From: Velthaea sp965214335
Lineage (GTDB): Bacteria; Vulcanimicrobiota; Vulcanimicrobiia; Vulcanimicrobiales; Vulcanimicrobiaceae
Reading direction: 5' to 3'
Length of the DNA stretch: 64,000 nt
NCBI GenBank assembly: GCA_965214335.1
Contig: CBDCBO010000003.1
Span: 62,001-126,000 of the forward strand
In this document: piece after piece, positions 45,754 through 55,302 of the stretch
How positions within the stretch are numbered: position 1 is the stretch's first letter
How the letters are laid out: each line of letters opens with the position of its first letter
Program-made: the position numbers and the translations under genes
Notes under the pieces: model-generated
The model's database searches: none
Told to the model about the DNA's origin: nothing
Seen by the model: only the letters and a program-made list of their open reading frames with translations

Positions 45754-46737
45754 ATGCCGAAAGCCGTGCAACTCTCCGCTTATGGCGGAATCGAACAACT
45801 CCAGATTGTCGACGTCGCGACGCCTGAGCCAAAAAGCGATCAGGTCGTCGTGCGCGTCGTTGCAACGGGTATAAACCCGGGTGAAATTTCGATCCGCGAG
45901 GGGCGCCTCAAGGACATGTATCCGCGCGATTTCCCGTTTGGAGAAGGATCGGATTTCGCCGGGCGAATCGCCGCTGTCGGCGCGGGCGTTACGGCGTTCG
46001 CCGTCGGTGACGAAGTCCTGGGCTGGTCCGAAGAACGATCCGCGCATGCCGAGTATGTCGTGAGCCCACCCGAGCAACTCGTCGCGAAACCGCCGTTGCT
46101 CGACTGGTACCGCGCCGGCAGCTTGTTCGTCGTGGCAACGACCGCCGTCGGCGCCGTGCGCGCAGTTTCGTTACAGCGCGGCGACGTGGTTGTCGTGAGT
46201 GGCGCGGCCGGTGGCGTCGGCTCGCTGGCCGTTCAGTATGCGCGGCGCGCAGGTGCCCGCGTCATTGGTATTGCCGGTGCCGACAACGCCGACTTTCTCC
46301 ACTCCGTCGGCGTAGAACACATTGCGTACGGTGACGGCCTCGCGGAACGTCTGCGCGCGCTAGCGCCAAGCGGCATCGATGCGCTCGTCGATCTGTTTGG
46401 CGGCGGCTACGTCGATCTCGGCGTGGCGCTCGGCATCTCGCGCGAGCGCATCAACACCATTATCGATTTCGCTGCTGCCGCCAAGCACGGCATCAAGACT
46501 GACGGTTCGGCCGCTGCAGCCAGCCGCGAGACACTCGCGGATATGGCAGACCGCATTGCTTGGGGCGAAATCGTCATGCCGATTGCCGCGATCTATCCGT
46601 TCGCGGCACTTGGGGACGCCTACACCGAACTTGCGCGGCGCAAGGCTCGCGGCAAAATCGTCCTTGCTTTCGAGCCGACGCTAACGGCGCCGCTGCATCC
46701 GCCGCGGTCGGCGGCCGGACTCGAGTCAAAACGATGA
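45754..46737 (+). CDS. NADPH:quinone oxidoreductase-type MDR protein
   Basis: A 327-residue medium-chain reductase without structural zinc. An N-terminal GroES-like domain (VRVVATGINPGEISIREG, PFGEGSDFAGRIAAVG) is followed by a Rossmann domain with VVSGAAGGVGSLAVQYARRA for NADP(H). The C-terminus is GKIVLAFEP. It probably reduces quinones, enones or sugar-derived carbonyls. The stop overlaps the next aldo/keto reductase as ATGA, so the two redox enzymes are made together and head the carbohydrate locus. Confidence 0.88.
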   Translation: MPKAVQLSAYGGIEQLQIVDVATPEPKSDQVVVRVVATGINPGEISIREGRLKDMYPRDFPFGEGSDFAGRIAAVGAGVTAFAVGDEVLGWSEERSAHAEYVVSPPEQLVAKPPLLDWYRAGSLFVVATTAVGAVRAVSLQRGDVVVVSGAAGGVGSLAVQYARRAGARVIGIAGADNADFLHSVGVEHIAYGDGLAERLRALAPSGIDALVDLFGGGYVDLGVALGISRERINTIIDFAAAAKHGIKTDGSAAAASRETLADMADRIAWGEIVMPIAAIYPFAALGDAYTELARRKARGKIVLAFEPTLTAPLHPPRSAAGLESKR

Positions 46738-47720
46738 AGACGCGGCCGTTCGGTTCCACTGGGCGCGTGGTTAGCGAGATCGGATTCGGAGCCTGGGCAA
46801 TCGGCGCTGATTGGGGCCATGTCGATGCGTCCGATGCCATGAGCGCACTGCAAACAGCGCTCGATTCGGGCGTGACGTTCATCGACACGGCCGATGTCTA
46901 CGGTGACGGTCGTTCCGAACAACTGATCGCGCGCGTGCTTAAAACGTATCCGGGTCCGCGGCCGTACGTTGCGACCAAGGCCGGCCGCCGGCTACCGGCT
47001 CAAACCGTGGCCGGCTACACGCGCAGAAATCTAAGTGATTGGATCGAGCGCAGTCTCACCAATCTGGAGGTCGAAACACTCGATCTCGTTCAACTCCATT
47101 GCCCACCAACCGATCTTTACTATGTACCGCAAGCGTTCGAAATGCTCGATGAGCTCAAACGAGCCGGCAAGGTGCGCGATTACGGCGTAAGCGTCGAGCG
47201 GGTGGAAGAGGCCATCAAGGCGCTCGAATATCCCGGCGTCGCCAGCATTCAAATTATCTATAATATTTTCCGTCAGCGACCGCATGACATGCTCTTCGAT
47301 CTGGCTCGCAAACGCAACGTCGCGATCATCGCGCGCGTGCCGCTGGCGAGCGGGCTGTTGTCGGGAAAATACCGCGCCGACACGGTCTTTGATGCCTCCG
47401 ATCACCGGCAGTTCAACCGTCATGGCGAAGCGTTTGACGTCGGTGAAACATTTGCCGGCGTTCCATACGAGACCGGCCTTGCGGCGGTCGAGCAGATTCG
47501 CGGCATCATGGGCGGAGATCGCTCGATGGCCCAACTGGCGTTACGCTGGATCTTGATGTCCGAGGCCGTCACGGTCGCTATTCCAGGTGCCCGCAATGCC
47601 GAACAAGCGCAATCAAACGCCGCCGCCGCAGCGTTGCCGCCGCTCGACCGCGAGATGATGGCCGAATTGGCGACTATTTATGCCGAACGTATTCGACCGC
47701 ACGTGCATCACCGCTGGTAG
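46734..47720 (+). CDS. Aldo/keto reductase
   Basis: A 328-residue AKR, overlapping the oxidoreductase by ATGA. Active-site residues are visible: Asp/Tyr in FIDTADVYGDGRSE, Lys in VATKAGRR, His in LVQLHCPP. The cofactor end IPGARNAEQAQSN is the usual NADPH phosphate loop. Similar to AKRs found with L-fucose or polyol catabolism genes. 112 bases separate it from the first ABC permease. Confidence 0.9.
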   Translation: MKTRPFGSTGRVVSEIGFGAWAIGADWGHVDASDAMSALQTALDSGVTFIDTADVYGDGRSEQLIARVLKTYPGPRPYVATKAGRRLPAQTVAGYTRRNLSDWIERSLTNLEVETLDLVQLHCPPTDLYYVPQAFEMLDELKRAGKVRDYGVSVERVEEAIKALEYPGVASIQIIYNIFRQRPHDMLFDLARKRNVAIIARVPLASGLLSGKYRADTVFDASDHRQFNRHGEAFDVGETFAGVPYETGLAAVEQIRGIMGGDRSMAQLALRWILMSEAVTVAIPGARNAEQAQSNAAAAALPPLDREMMAELATIYAERIRPHVHHRW

Positions 47721-47832
47721 CCGCTCCAAAGCGGTGCTGGTTCGGTAGCCGCGCAATCGCAGGGCTTTTTGAGGCACCAAGGAAAAAAGCTTCTCCGTAG
47801 CTTGCGCCTGCTGAAAATGCAGTTCGGGCCAA

Positions 47833-48837
47833 ATGATATCGCAAACCGTCGAGACCGCTGCCCCCAAGAGGCCGCTCATTGCGCGGCTCTCGCGTTTTGT
47901 CCGCTCGCGGGAAGCGGGCATCTTCATGGCGCTTGTCATCATGGCCGGACTACTCGCATTTGCTGCGCCGACGTTCCGAACCACCGACAATTTGATCAAC
48001 GACTCGCGCAATTTTTCGTTCATCGGTATCGTCGTAATCGGTGAAGCGCTGGTCATGATCACGGGCGGCATCGATCTTTCCGTGGGCAGCGTCTGGGGAA
48101 TGACTGCCGTAACGACGGCGGCCCTCATGGCTGCCGGCTGGCCGACGGTCGGCGCGGCGGCCGTTGGTCTTGGTTGCGCGGCACTCGTCGGACTTTTCAA
48201 CGGCTTGTGCGTTACGAAGCTCAAGATGCCGCCGTTCGTGCCGACGCTCGCCACGATGAGTATCGCGCGGGCGCTCGCACTGGTCATCACGCGGGGTCGT
48301 TCGATCGGCGAATTCCGACCCGATGGCGACGCGTTTTACAACCTCGGCGGCGGCACCACGTTCGGCTTACCGAATCCGTTCCTCATCTTTATCGTATTGG
48401 CCGTCGTTGCATGGTTCGCACTCGATCGAACGATCTTTGGCCGTCAACTCTATGCCATCGGCGGCAACGAACGGGCTGCGCGCCTCAGTGGTATCGAGGT
48501 CGATCGGCTCAAGATCGGCGTCTACACCGCAGCCGCCCTGATGGCCGGTATTGCCGGCATCATCGAAGTCAGTTATTTATCATCCGCAATCGCCAACCAG
48601 GGCCTGGGCAAAGAACTTAGCGTGATCGCCGCTGCGGTCATTGGTGGAACGGCGTTGACCGGCGGCGAGGGCACGATCTTGGGCATCTTCATTGGAACGG
48701 TGTTGCTCGAGGTGCTCCGTAACGGGCTCGTGCTGCTTGGCACGGACGCCTATTGGCAGGGCGTTTTCGTCGGTCTCGTCATTATCATCGCGGTGTTCAT
48801 CGACCAGCTTCGCAAAGGCCTATGGCGTAAGCGTTAA
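47833..48837 (+). CDS. Ribose-type sugar ABC transporter permease (importer 1)
   Basis: A 334-residue RbsC-type inner membrane permease with about nine helices. Diagnostic sequences are MITGGIDLSVGSVWGMTAV, AALVGLFNGLCVTKLKMPPF, the IGGNERAARLSGIEVDRLKI loop that contacts the ATPase, and AAVIGGTALTGGEGTILGIF. Importer 1 consists of this gene, the binding protein at 48878 and the ATPase at 49845. The ATG has no strong ribosome site. Confidence 0.93.
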   Translation: MISQTVETAAPKRPLIARLSRFVRSREAGIFMALVIMAGLLAFAAPTFRTTDNLINDSRNFSFIGIVVIGEALVMITGGIDLSVGSVWGMTAVTTAALMAAGWPTVGAAAVGLGCAALVGLFNGLCVTKLKMPPFVPTLATMSIARALALVITRGRSIGEFRPDGDAFYNLGGGTTFGLPNPFLIFIVLAVVAWFALDRTIFGRQLYAIGGNERAARLSGIEVDRLKIGVYTAAALMAGIAGIIEVSYLSSAIANQGLGKELSVIAAAVIGGTALTGGEGTILGIFIGTVLLEVLRNGLVLLGTDAYWQGVFVGLVIIIAVFIDQLRKGLWRKR

Positions 48838-48877
48838 GCCTGCACCTACCACATATCACGAGATAGGACATAGTATT

Positions 48878-49831
48878 TTGAACAACCGACTCGTAACAAG
48901 CCTGGCAGCCGCATTGGGCATCGGTATTTTCGGCGCGGCGGCGTATCAAGCGCAGGCGCAGGATTCGAGCAAAGTCTTTGCGATGGTGCCCAAACTCGTC
49001 GGCGTACCGTTTTATGCCGACGTCGAGAAAGGCTGCAATGAAGAAGCCAAAAAGCTACACGTGACATGTCTCTTCACCGGGCCCACGCAGGCGGACGAAG
49101 CGCAACAAGCTCAGGTCGTGCGCGATTTAGTGACTAAGGGCGTAGCCGGGATCGCCATCGCGCCCAATAACCCCGAATCGATTGCGTCGGCCATTTCCGC
49201 TGCTCGCGCCAAAGGTATTCCGGTGATCACGTTCGACTCGGACGCACCAAAATCGAAACGCACGACCTTCGTCGGAACGAATAACCTCGACGGTGGCACG
49301 GCCGGCGGAAAAGCCTTCAAGGCGGCGCTGCCCAAGGGCGGTACCTACGCGATCATTACCGGCGGCCTGGCGGCCGACAATCTCAACGATCGCATCAAGG
49401 GTTTCAAAACGGCCATCGGCGGGAGCTTCACCGAAGTTGCCGGTTCACCGTTCCCGTGTGACGACGATTCGAATAAAGCAATTCAGCTGATCCAAGACGT
49501 GCTGACGAAAAACCCGAATCTGAGCGGCATCTTTTATTCCGGTGGTTGGCCAATGTTCGCGCCCGAAGCCTACACGCGCGCCTTGCAGGGTCATCAGGCG
49601 GCGATCAAATCAGGTAAGTTCGTCGTGGTTTCCTTCGATACGTTAACCGCGCAACTCAAACTGCTCAAAAGCGGCTTTGCCACAACGCTCATCGGACAGC
49701 GGCCGTACAAAATGGGGACGCAGTCGATCGACGTACTTAATGGGTTGACGGAGAAGAAGAGTGCGCCGCCAATCATCGATACCGGTGTCGACGTGGTGGA
49801 TGCCAAGAACGTCGACACGTTCCTGAAGTAG
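48878..49831 (+). CDS. Sugar ABC transporter substrate-binding protein (importer 1)
   Basis: A 317-residue periplasmic binding protein of the ribose-binding (type 1) fold. The signal peptide (TSLAAALGIGIFGAAAYQAQ, cleavage after AQA) has no lipobox Cys. Landmarks are AMVPKLVGVPFYADVEKGCN, VRDLVTKGVAGIAIAPNNPE, VITFDSDAPKSKRTTFVGTN and the hinge GGWPMFAPEAY. The ligand is unknown; an aldose or autoinducer-like sugar is usual. A Cys pair (KGCNEEAKKLHVTC) could form a disulfide after export. The TTG at 48878 has AGGA upstream. Confidence 0.92.
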   Translation: MNNRLVTSLAAALGIGIFGAAAYQAQAQDSSKVFAMVPKLVGVPFYADVEKGCNEEAKKLHVTCLFTGPTQADEAQQAQVVRDLVTKGVAGIAIAPNNPESIASAISAARAKGIPVITFDSDAPKSKRTTFVGTNNLDGGTAGGKAFKAALPKGGTYAIITGGLAADNLNDRIKGFKTAIGGSFTEVAGSPFPCDDDSNKAIQLIQDVLTKNPNLSGIFYSGGWPMFAPEAYTRALQGHQAAIKSGKFVVVSFDTLTAQLKLLKSGFATTLIGQRPYKMGTQSIDVLNGLTEKKSAPPIIDTGVDVVDAKNVDTFLK

Positions 49832-49844
49832 TCCGCCGCACCTG

Positions 49845-51350
49845 ATGTCCGATCTGCTCCGCATCGCTGCGATCTCGAAGTCGTTTCCGGGTGTCAAAGC
49901 GCTCGACAACGTGTCGTTCGACGTGCAAGCGGGGTCGGTGCATGCCGTGATGGGCGAAAACGGCGCCGGAAAGTCAACCTTGATGCAAGTGATTGCCGGC
50001 GTCTTTCCACCTGACGACGGCAAGCTCGAGTTCGAGGGCGAAACGCTGCACTTGCGCAGTACGCGCGATGCCGCCCAGCGCGGCATCGCGATCGTGTTTC
50101 AGGAATTGAACCTGGCCCCGAATATGACGGTCGCTGAGAATATTAGTTTGGGGATCGAACCGCGCTCGCTGGGCGTCTTGGTCGATCGCTCGGAGCTCAA
50201 CGCTCGTGCTGCGAATATCTTGCGGCAACTCGGCATTACACTCGATCTGGCAGCGCGGGTCGGCGATCTCACGATCGCGCAGCAGCAGCTCATCGAAATC
50301 TGCAAGTCGCTCGTGCAGACGCCGCGTCTGCTGATCCTCGACGAACCGACGTCGAGTTTATCCGAAACGGAAACAACGCTGCTGTTTCGGGTAATCGCAA
50401 CGCTCAAAGCGGCCGGGGTAACCGTCTTATATATCTCGCATCGGATGCGCGAAGTCTTTACCATCTGCGATACGGTAACGATCTTGCGCGACGGTAAGCA
50501 CGTTCGGACCATGCCGCTCGCTGCGACGAATCAAGACGAACTCGTGCGGCTCATGGTCGGGCGAGATCTTGCTAGTATCGCAAAACCAACCGTGCACGAC
50601 GACAGCCGGCCGATCGTGTTATCGGTGCGGAATTTTAGCGCCGGCCGTCAATATCGCAACATCTCGTTCGACTTACGCCGCGGTGAAATCGTCGGGTTGT
50701 CGGGTCTGGTCGGTGCCGGTCGCTCCGAGATGGCACTTGGCGTCTTCGGCGCTCCGGTGCCCGATAGCGGCGAGGTGCTCCTTAACGGCAAGCCCGTTAC
50801 CATACGCAATCCGCGCGGAGCCATGAAACTCGGGATCGCGTTGGTGCCCGAAGATCGCAAACAGCTTGGATTAGTGCTTGGCTTAGGCGTCGGGCCAAAC
50901 GTTTCGCTGTCGGCTTTGACGCGTTTATCGCGCTCGGGCGTCATTGATTTCGGCGCTGAAGACGGCCTAATCGGACGCTACATCACGCGCTTCCGCATTA
51001 AAACGCCGAGTCGCGAGCAATTGGTCGGCTTGCTCAGTGGTGGTAATCAGCAGAAAGTCGTGCTGGCGAAGTGGTTGGCAACCAATCCGCGCGTTCTTAT
51101 CGTGGACGAACCCACGCGTGGTGTCGATGTGGGAACGAAAGCCGAAATCTACATGCTGATGCGAGAATTGGCGGCCGAAGGGTTAGCGATTCTCGTGATC
51201 TCGAGCGATTTGCCTGAAGTTCTGGCTATTTCTGACCGTATTCTGGTGATGCGTGAAGGGCGGCTCGTCGGAGAACTCGCCCATGCCGACGCGAGCGAGG
51301 AACGGATCATGGCGTTGGCCGCACTCGAACACACGAACCCGGCTGCTTAA
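49845..51350 (+). CDS. Sugar ABC transporter ATPase, RbsA type (importer 1)
   Basis: A 501-residue double ABC ATPase. The first nucleotide domain has Walker A GENGAGKST, the variant signature LTIAQQQLIEI, and Walker B LLILDEPTSSL. In the second, Walker A is the degenerate GLVGAGRSE that RbsA/MglA proteins always show, with the signature LSGGNQQKV and Walker B VLIVDEPTRGVDVG. It begins 13 bases after the binding-protein stop. Confidence 0.95.
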   Translation: MSDLLRIAAISKSFPGVKALDNVSFDVQAGSVHAVMGENGAGKSTLMQVIAGVFPPDDGKLEFEGETLHLRSTRDAAQRGIAIVFQELNLAPNMTVAENISLGIEPRSLGVLVDRSELNARAANILRQLGITLDLAARVGDLTIAQQQLIEICKSLVQTPRLLILDEPTSSLSETETTLLFRVIATLKAAGVTVLYISHRMREVFTICDTVTILRDGKHVRTMPLAATNQDELVRLMVGRDLASIAKPTVHDDSRPIVLSVRNFSAGRQYRNISFDLRRGEIVGLSGLVGAGRSEMALGVFGAPVPDSGEVLLNGKPVTIRNPRGAMKLGIALVPEDRKQLGLVLGLGVGPNVSLSALTRLSRSGVIDFGAEDGLIGRYITRFRIKTPSREQLVGLLSGGNQQKVVLAKWLATNPRVLIVDEPTRGVDVGTKAEIYMLMRELAAEGLAILVISSDLPEVLAISDRILVMREGRLVGELAHADASEERIMALAALEHTNPAA

Positions 51351-51785
51351 CGCCGGCTATCCTGGTATCGCATCGATGCTGTTAGGCCGTAACAACCGCG
51401 TAAGCGCGAGCGTTTCGGCGTTCACACCGATGAGCTCGCTGCCGACGACACGCTGCAACCTGTCAAAGTCGACGTTGACGTCACACGAAAGCGGCGTGGT
51501 ATGTACCGGAAGTCGCTTCCGACGAACTTGGCGACAATCAACTGATTCGCCATACGGAGCGCAGACCGTTGATGTTGTGAAATATTTCGCGCATGTCGCG
51601 CTGTATTTGCTTCGCGCTCGGTAACCGGCTGAACTCCATCGTGTGTTTCCAAGGAAGAGCAGTGCGGGCCGCGCGGCCGGTGATTTGTTCTGTCGGACAC
51701 CGCCACCACTAAGTCTGGGCGACAACGAAGGATTCTTGTCTGTGATCGCCAGAGATTACCGCATGCTCGTTCCGGTGAGCGCCTC
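51351..51785. other. Spacer between the two sugar importers
   Basis: About 430 bases with no credible gene. A minus-strand open frame (51357-51725) reads with some protein-like stretches near its end (VNVDFDRLQRVVGSELIGVN) but has no start signal and no recognised family. A promoter for the second importer probably lies here. No clear terminator was found for the first operon. Confidence 0.4.
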
Positions 51786-53315
51786 TTGGACCTAACCGCA
51801 ACACCGTCAGTACCCGCGCTACTCGAAGTGCGCTCGCTCTCCAAGGGTTTCCCCGGCGTCCAAGCGCTCAGCGACGTCAGCTTGACGGTGGAAGCCGGCG
51901 AAGTGCATTGCCTGCTGGGCCAAAACGGGGCGGGAAAAAGCACGCTCATCAAGATTCTCTCGGGTGCTCAACGCTCGGACCGCGGCGAGTTGCTCTGGCG
52001 TGGTGAACCCGTCGTGTTGCGCGACCCGACGGCCGCGCTCGCATGCGGCATCGCGACGATCTATCAAGAGCTGGATTTGATCGGCGGTTTATCCGTCGCC
52101 GACAACATCTTTCTGGGCCACGAGCCGCAGACACTCGGCTTTTCCAAGCGCCGATCCATTACGGCCTCCGCGCGCGCATTGCTCGAACGGCTGGGCTGCC
52201 GCGACATCGACGCGGCAGCGATCGTCGAAACGCTATCGGCGGCGCAACAACAGCTCGTGAGCGTCGCCCGCGCATTGTCGTACGACGCGCGCTTACTGAT
52301 CATGGACGAACCGACTGCCGTGCTCGACCGGGGGGAAGTCGACACACTTTTTCACATCATCCGGGAACTCGTCGCCGGCGGCGTGGCGATCGTCTATATC
52401 TCGCACCGGCTCGACGAGATTCGCGAAATCGGTCATGTTGTCACCGTCCTCAAAGACGGGCGCACCGTTGGCGAACGGTTGCCGGCAGCCGGCACGTCGA
52501 CCGGCCGGCTCGTGCAACTCATGACGGGTCGCAGCGTCGAGTATCCGTTTCCGCCGCGGCCGCCGGCACCCGTACCCGAAACGCGCGCGCCGGTCCTCGA
52601 AGTGCGAAATCTGTCGCGCCCCAGCGCGTTTGCCGATGTCTCCCTTACGGTACACGCCGGCGAGATCGTGGGGCTGGCCGGACTTGTCGGCTCCGGCCGC
52701 TCGGAAGTGCTGGAAACCATCTACGGGGCGGCTCGCGCCGCGACCGGCGACATTCGCATCAACGGGAAAGCGCTGGCGGCCGGTTCGACCGAAGCAGCGG
52801 TCGCGCGCGGGATCGGGCTGGCACCTGAAGAGCGCAAGCGTCAAGCCTTGCTGCTCGATGACAGCGTGTTCCACAACGTGTCGTTGCCGTCGCTGAACCG
52901 TTTCGCCCGCGGCGGCCTGATCGATGCGCGGCGCGAATTCGCCGCCGCGGCCGGTGTGCTCAACTCGCTCGACGTGCGCCCGGCGGATCCGCGGCGAATC
53001 GTCCGCGACCTCTCGGGCGGCAACCAGCAGAAGGTGGTCGTCGCGCGCTGGCTGCTGCGGCAGTGCGCGTTGCTCATGCTCGATGAACCGACCCGCGGCG
53101 TCGATGTCGGTGCGCGCGCCGATGTCTACGCATTGATCCGCGCATTGGCCGCCGACGGCCTCGGCATACTGCTCGTGTCGAGTGAGATTCCCGAAGTCTT
53201 GGGCTTAGCGGACCGCGTGCTGGTGTTGCGCGAAGGCCGCGTCATTCATGAAGCGCCTGCCGCGCAACTCGATGAGGCTCGCGTGCTCGACCTGATCATG
53301 GCCGGACACGCATGA
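51786..53315 (+). CDS. Sugar ABC transporter ATPase, RbsA type (importer 2)
   Basis: A 509-residue double ABC ATPase. First domain: Walker A GQNGAGKSTLIKIL, Walker B LLIMDEPTAVLD with a Gln-rich signature (LSAAQQQLVSVARAL). Second domain: degenerate GLVGSGRSE, signature LSGGNQQKVVVARWLL, Walker B MLDEPTRGVDVG. Closely parallels the importer 1 ATPase but is clearly a different sequence. TTG start. The stop overlaps the permease start (ATGA at 53312-53315). Confidence 0.94.
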   Translation: MDLTATPSVPALLEVRSLSKGFPGVQALSDVSLTVEAGEVHCLLGQNGAGKSTLIKILSGAQRSDRGELLWRGEPVVLRDPTAALACGIATIYQELDLIGGLSVADNIFLGHEPQTLGFSKRRSITASARALLERLGCRDIDAAAIVETLSAAQQQLVSVARALSYDARLLIMDEPTAVLDRGEVDTLFHIIRELVAGGVAIVYISHRLDEIREIGHVVTVLKDGRTVGERLPAAGTSTGRLVQLMTGRSVEYPFPPRPPAPVPETRAPVLEVRNLSRPSAFADVSLTVHAGEIVGLAGLVGSGRSEVLETIYGAARAATGDIRINGKALAAGSTEAAVARGIGLAPEERKRQALLLDDSVFHNVSLPSLNRFARGGLIDARREFAAAAGVLNSLDVRPADPRRIVRDLSGGNQQKVVVARWLLRQCALLMLDEPTRGVDVGARADVYALIRALAADGLGILLVSSEIPEVLGLADRVLVLREGRVIHEAPAAQLDEARVLDLIMAGHA

Positions 53316-54286
53316 GTCGTCCGATCGTCGCAACGGCGCTGCCGCGCTCATTACGTAAACGTTTGTTTGCCGCGCACAACATCGGCTTGATCGCCGCGCT
53401 GCTTGCGATCGTCGCGGCCGGTTCGGCACTGTCACCGTACTTTCTCACCGCATCGAACGCTTTGACCATCCTGACGACGGCGTCCGTGATCGGCGTTATT
53501 TCGGTCGGCATGACCTTTATTATTTTGGCCGGCGGAATCGATCTGTCGGTCGGCGCAATCGTCGCGCTGGCTGGCGTGTGCGCGACGACGGCGACGCTGC
53601 AATCGCTGGGTTGGCTCGCGATGGTGGCGGTCTGTATCGCCGTCGCGGCGGTCGTCGGCTTGTTCAACGGCGTGCTGATCGCCTACGGTCGCATGGTGCC
53701 CTTCATCGCGACGCTCGCGATGCTCGTCGCCGCACGCGGCCTCGCTCAACATATATCGGGCGGCGTACCGCAAACGGTCAATGACGGCACGTTCAACGAC
53801 ATCGGCTCGGCGCTGGTGCTCGGCATTCCGCTGCCGGTGTGGGTATTCGCCGCGGTCGTTGCCGTGGGTTGGGTCGTCCTCAACCGAACGACGTTCGGGC
53901 GACGTACCATCGCGATCGGCGGCAACGCCGAAGCCAGCCGATTGGCGGGGATCAACGTCGCGCGTCAAACGCTCGTGTTGTATGTTGTGTCGGGTGTGTG
54001 CGCCGGCATTGCGAGCGTGCTGCTCACGGCCCGGCTGACGTCCGGGTCGAACGATGTCGGCAATCTGTACGAGCTTGATGCGATCGCGGCGGTCATCATC
54101 GGCGGGACGCGGTTGTCGGGCGGCCGCGGCACGCTGGCCGGATCGATCGTCGGCGTACTGATCTTCACCCTCATCAGCAACATCTTCGTACTCGAAAATC
54201 TGCCGTCCGACATTCAGAGTATCGCCAAAGGCGTTATCATCGTAGCCGCCGTTTTACTGCAAGGCCGCAGCAGCGCTGCGAAATAA
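53312..54286 (+). CDS. Ribose-type sugar ABC transporter permease (importer 2)
   Basis: A 324-residue RbsC-type permease with about nine helices. Landmarks: GMTFIILAGGIDLSVGAIVA, VVGLFNGVLIAYGRMVPFIA, IGGNAEASRLAGINVARQTL, and AAVIIGGTRLSGGRGTLAGS. Translationally coupled to the ATPase (ATGA). The binding protein follows after 20 bases. Confidence 0.94.
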   Translation: MSRPIVATALPRSLRKRLFAAHNIGLIAALLAIVAAGSALSPYFLTASNALTILTTASVIGVISVGMTFIILAGGIDLSVGAIVALAGVCATTATLQSLGWLAMVAVCIAVAAVVGLFNGVLIAYGRMVPFIATLAMLVAARGLAQHISGGVPQTVNDGTFNDIGSALVLGIPLPVWVFAAVVAVGWVVLNRTTFGRRTIAIGGNAEASRLAGINVARQTLVLYVVSGVCAGIASVLLTARLTSGSNDVGNLYELDAIAAVIIGGTRLSGGRGTLAGSIVGVLIFTLISNIFVLENLPSDIQSIAKGVIIVAAVLLQGRSSAAK

Positions 54287-54306
54287 GATCGAGAAAGAGT
54301 GACAAC

Positions 54307-55293
54307 GTGAAAAGAGTCGACCTGGTTCAAGCTGCTGCCGTTGCTGCGGCAGGTGTCGCGTTCGCCGGAGGCGCTGCGCTCAGTACCGCCCAACGAGCGA
54401 ACGCTCAAGGCGGCAAAAAGCTGCATATCGGCTTTTCGGCACCGGGCGCAAATCATGGCTGGCTGGCCGCGATTACGAAAAACGCAAAAGCGGAAGCCGC
54501 GAAGTATGCCGACGTGGAGCTTGCATTGACTGAGGGCAATTCAACGTCGGCCGAGCAGATCGGGCAAATTGAAACGCTCATCAATCGCAAAGTCGACGTG
54601 CTCGTTATTCTGCCGCAAGAAGGCCAAGCGCTGACCGCGGTCGCGACCAAAGCGATGCGGGCCGGTATTCCGGTTGTGAACTTAGATCGGATCTTCAGCT
54701 CGCCGCTCGCGTATCGCACCTGGATCGGCGGCGACAATTACGGTATGGGCGTTTCCGCCGGAAACTATATCGGCCAGACGCTCAAGAAAGGCAAAGTCGT
54801 CGAAATTGCCGGCCTCGACTCACTCGAGCTCACTAAGCAGCGCAGCGCCGGTTTCGCCGATGCACTCAAGGGATATCCGGGCATTAGCGTGGTTGCGCGG
54901 CAAGCCGCTGATTTCACGCCCGATACCGGCGAGCGCGTGATGGCGAACGTGCTTCAGGCGCAACCGCATATCGATGCGGTATGGAATCACGACGACGATC
55001 AGGGCATCGGTGTCGAAGCGGCGATCCGAAACGCCCATCGATCGGAGTTTTTCATGGTCGGCGGTGCGGGCTCGAAACACGCGATGGATGTGATCCGCGC
55101 CGGCGGCATCATCAAGGCGACGGTGCTGTATTCACCCTCGATGGCGGCGTCGGCGATCAACTTGGCCCGGCTCATTGGAATGGGTCGCGGTCTATCGGAA
55201 ACCGCGGAAAAAGCCGTTCCGTCGTCGATTACGCTGTACTCAGCCGTGGTCACCAAACAAAACGTCGCGCAATATGCCGACGTCGGATTCTAG
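54307..55293 (+). CDS. Sugar ABC transporter substrate-binding protein (importer 2)
   Basis: A 328-residue type 1 periplasmic binding protein. The signal region (LVQAAAVAAAGVAFAGGAAL, cleavage near ANA-QGG) is hydrophobic Ala-rich without a lipobox. Landmarks are IGFSAPGANHGWLAAITKNA, QIETLINRKVDVLVILPQEG, IPVVNLDRIFSSPLAYRTWI, and AVWNHDDDQGIGVEAAIRNA. The Trp- and Asp-containing loops suggest a pyranose-type ligand. The dehydrogenase that follows begins nine bases after the stop, so this importer probably feeds it. Confidence 0.92.
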   Translation: MKRVDLVQAAAVAAAGVAFAGGAALSTAQRANAQGGKKLHIGFSAPGANHGWLAAITKNAKAEAAKYADVELALTEGNSTSAEQIGQIETLINRKVDVLVILPQEGQALTAVATKAMRAGIPVVNLDRIFSSPLAYRTWIGGDNYGMGVSAGNYIGQTLKKGKVVEIAGLDSLELTKQRSAGFADALKGYPGISVVARQAADFTPDTGERVMANVLQAQPHIDAVWNHDDDQGIGVEAAIRNAHRSEFFMVGGAGSKHAMDVIRAGGIIKATVLYSPSMAASAINLARLIGMGRGLSETAEKAVPSSITLYSAVVTKQNVAQYADVGF

Positions 55294-55302
55294 TCCGCAA
55301 CG

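Noticed and set aside
51357..51725. 122-codon minus-strand frame between the two importers
   Set aside because: Protein-like only near its end, no start signal, no known family, and antisense to the operon direction.
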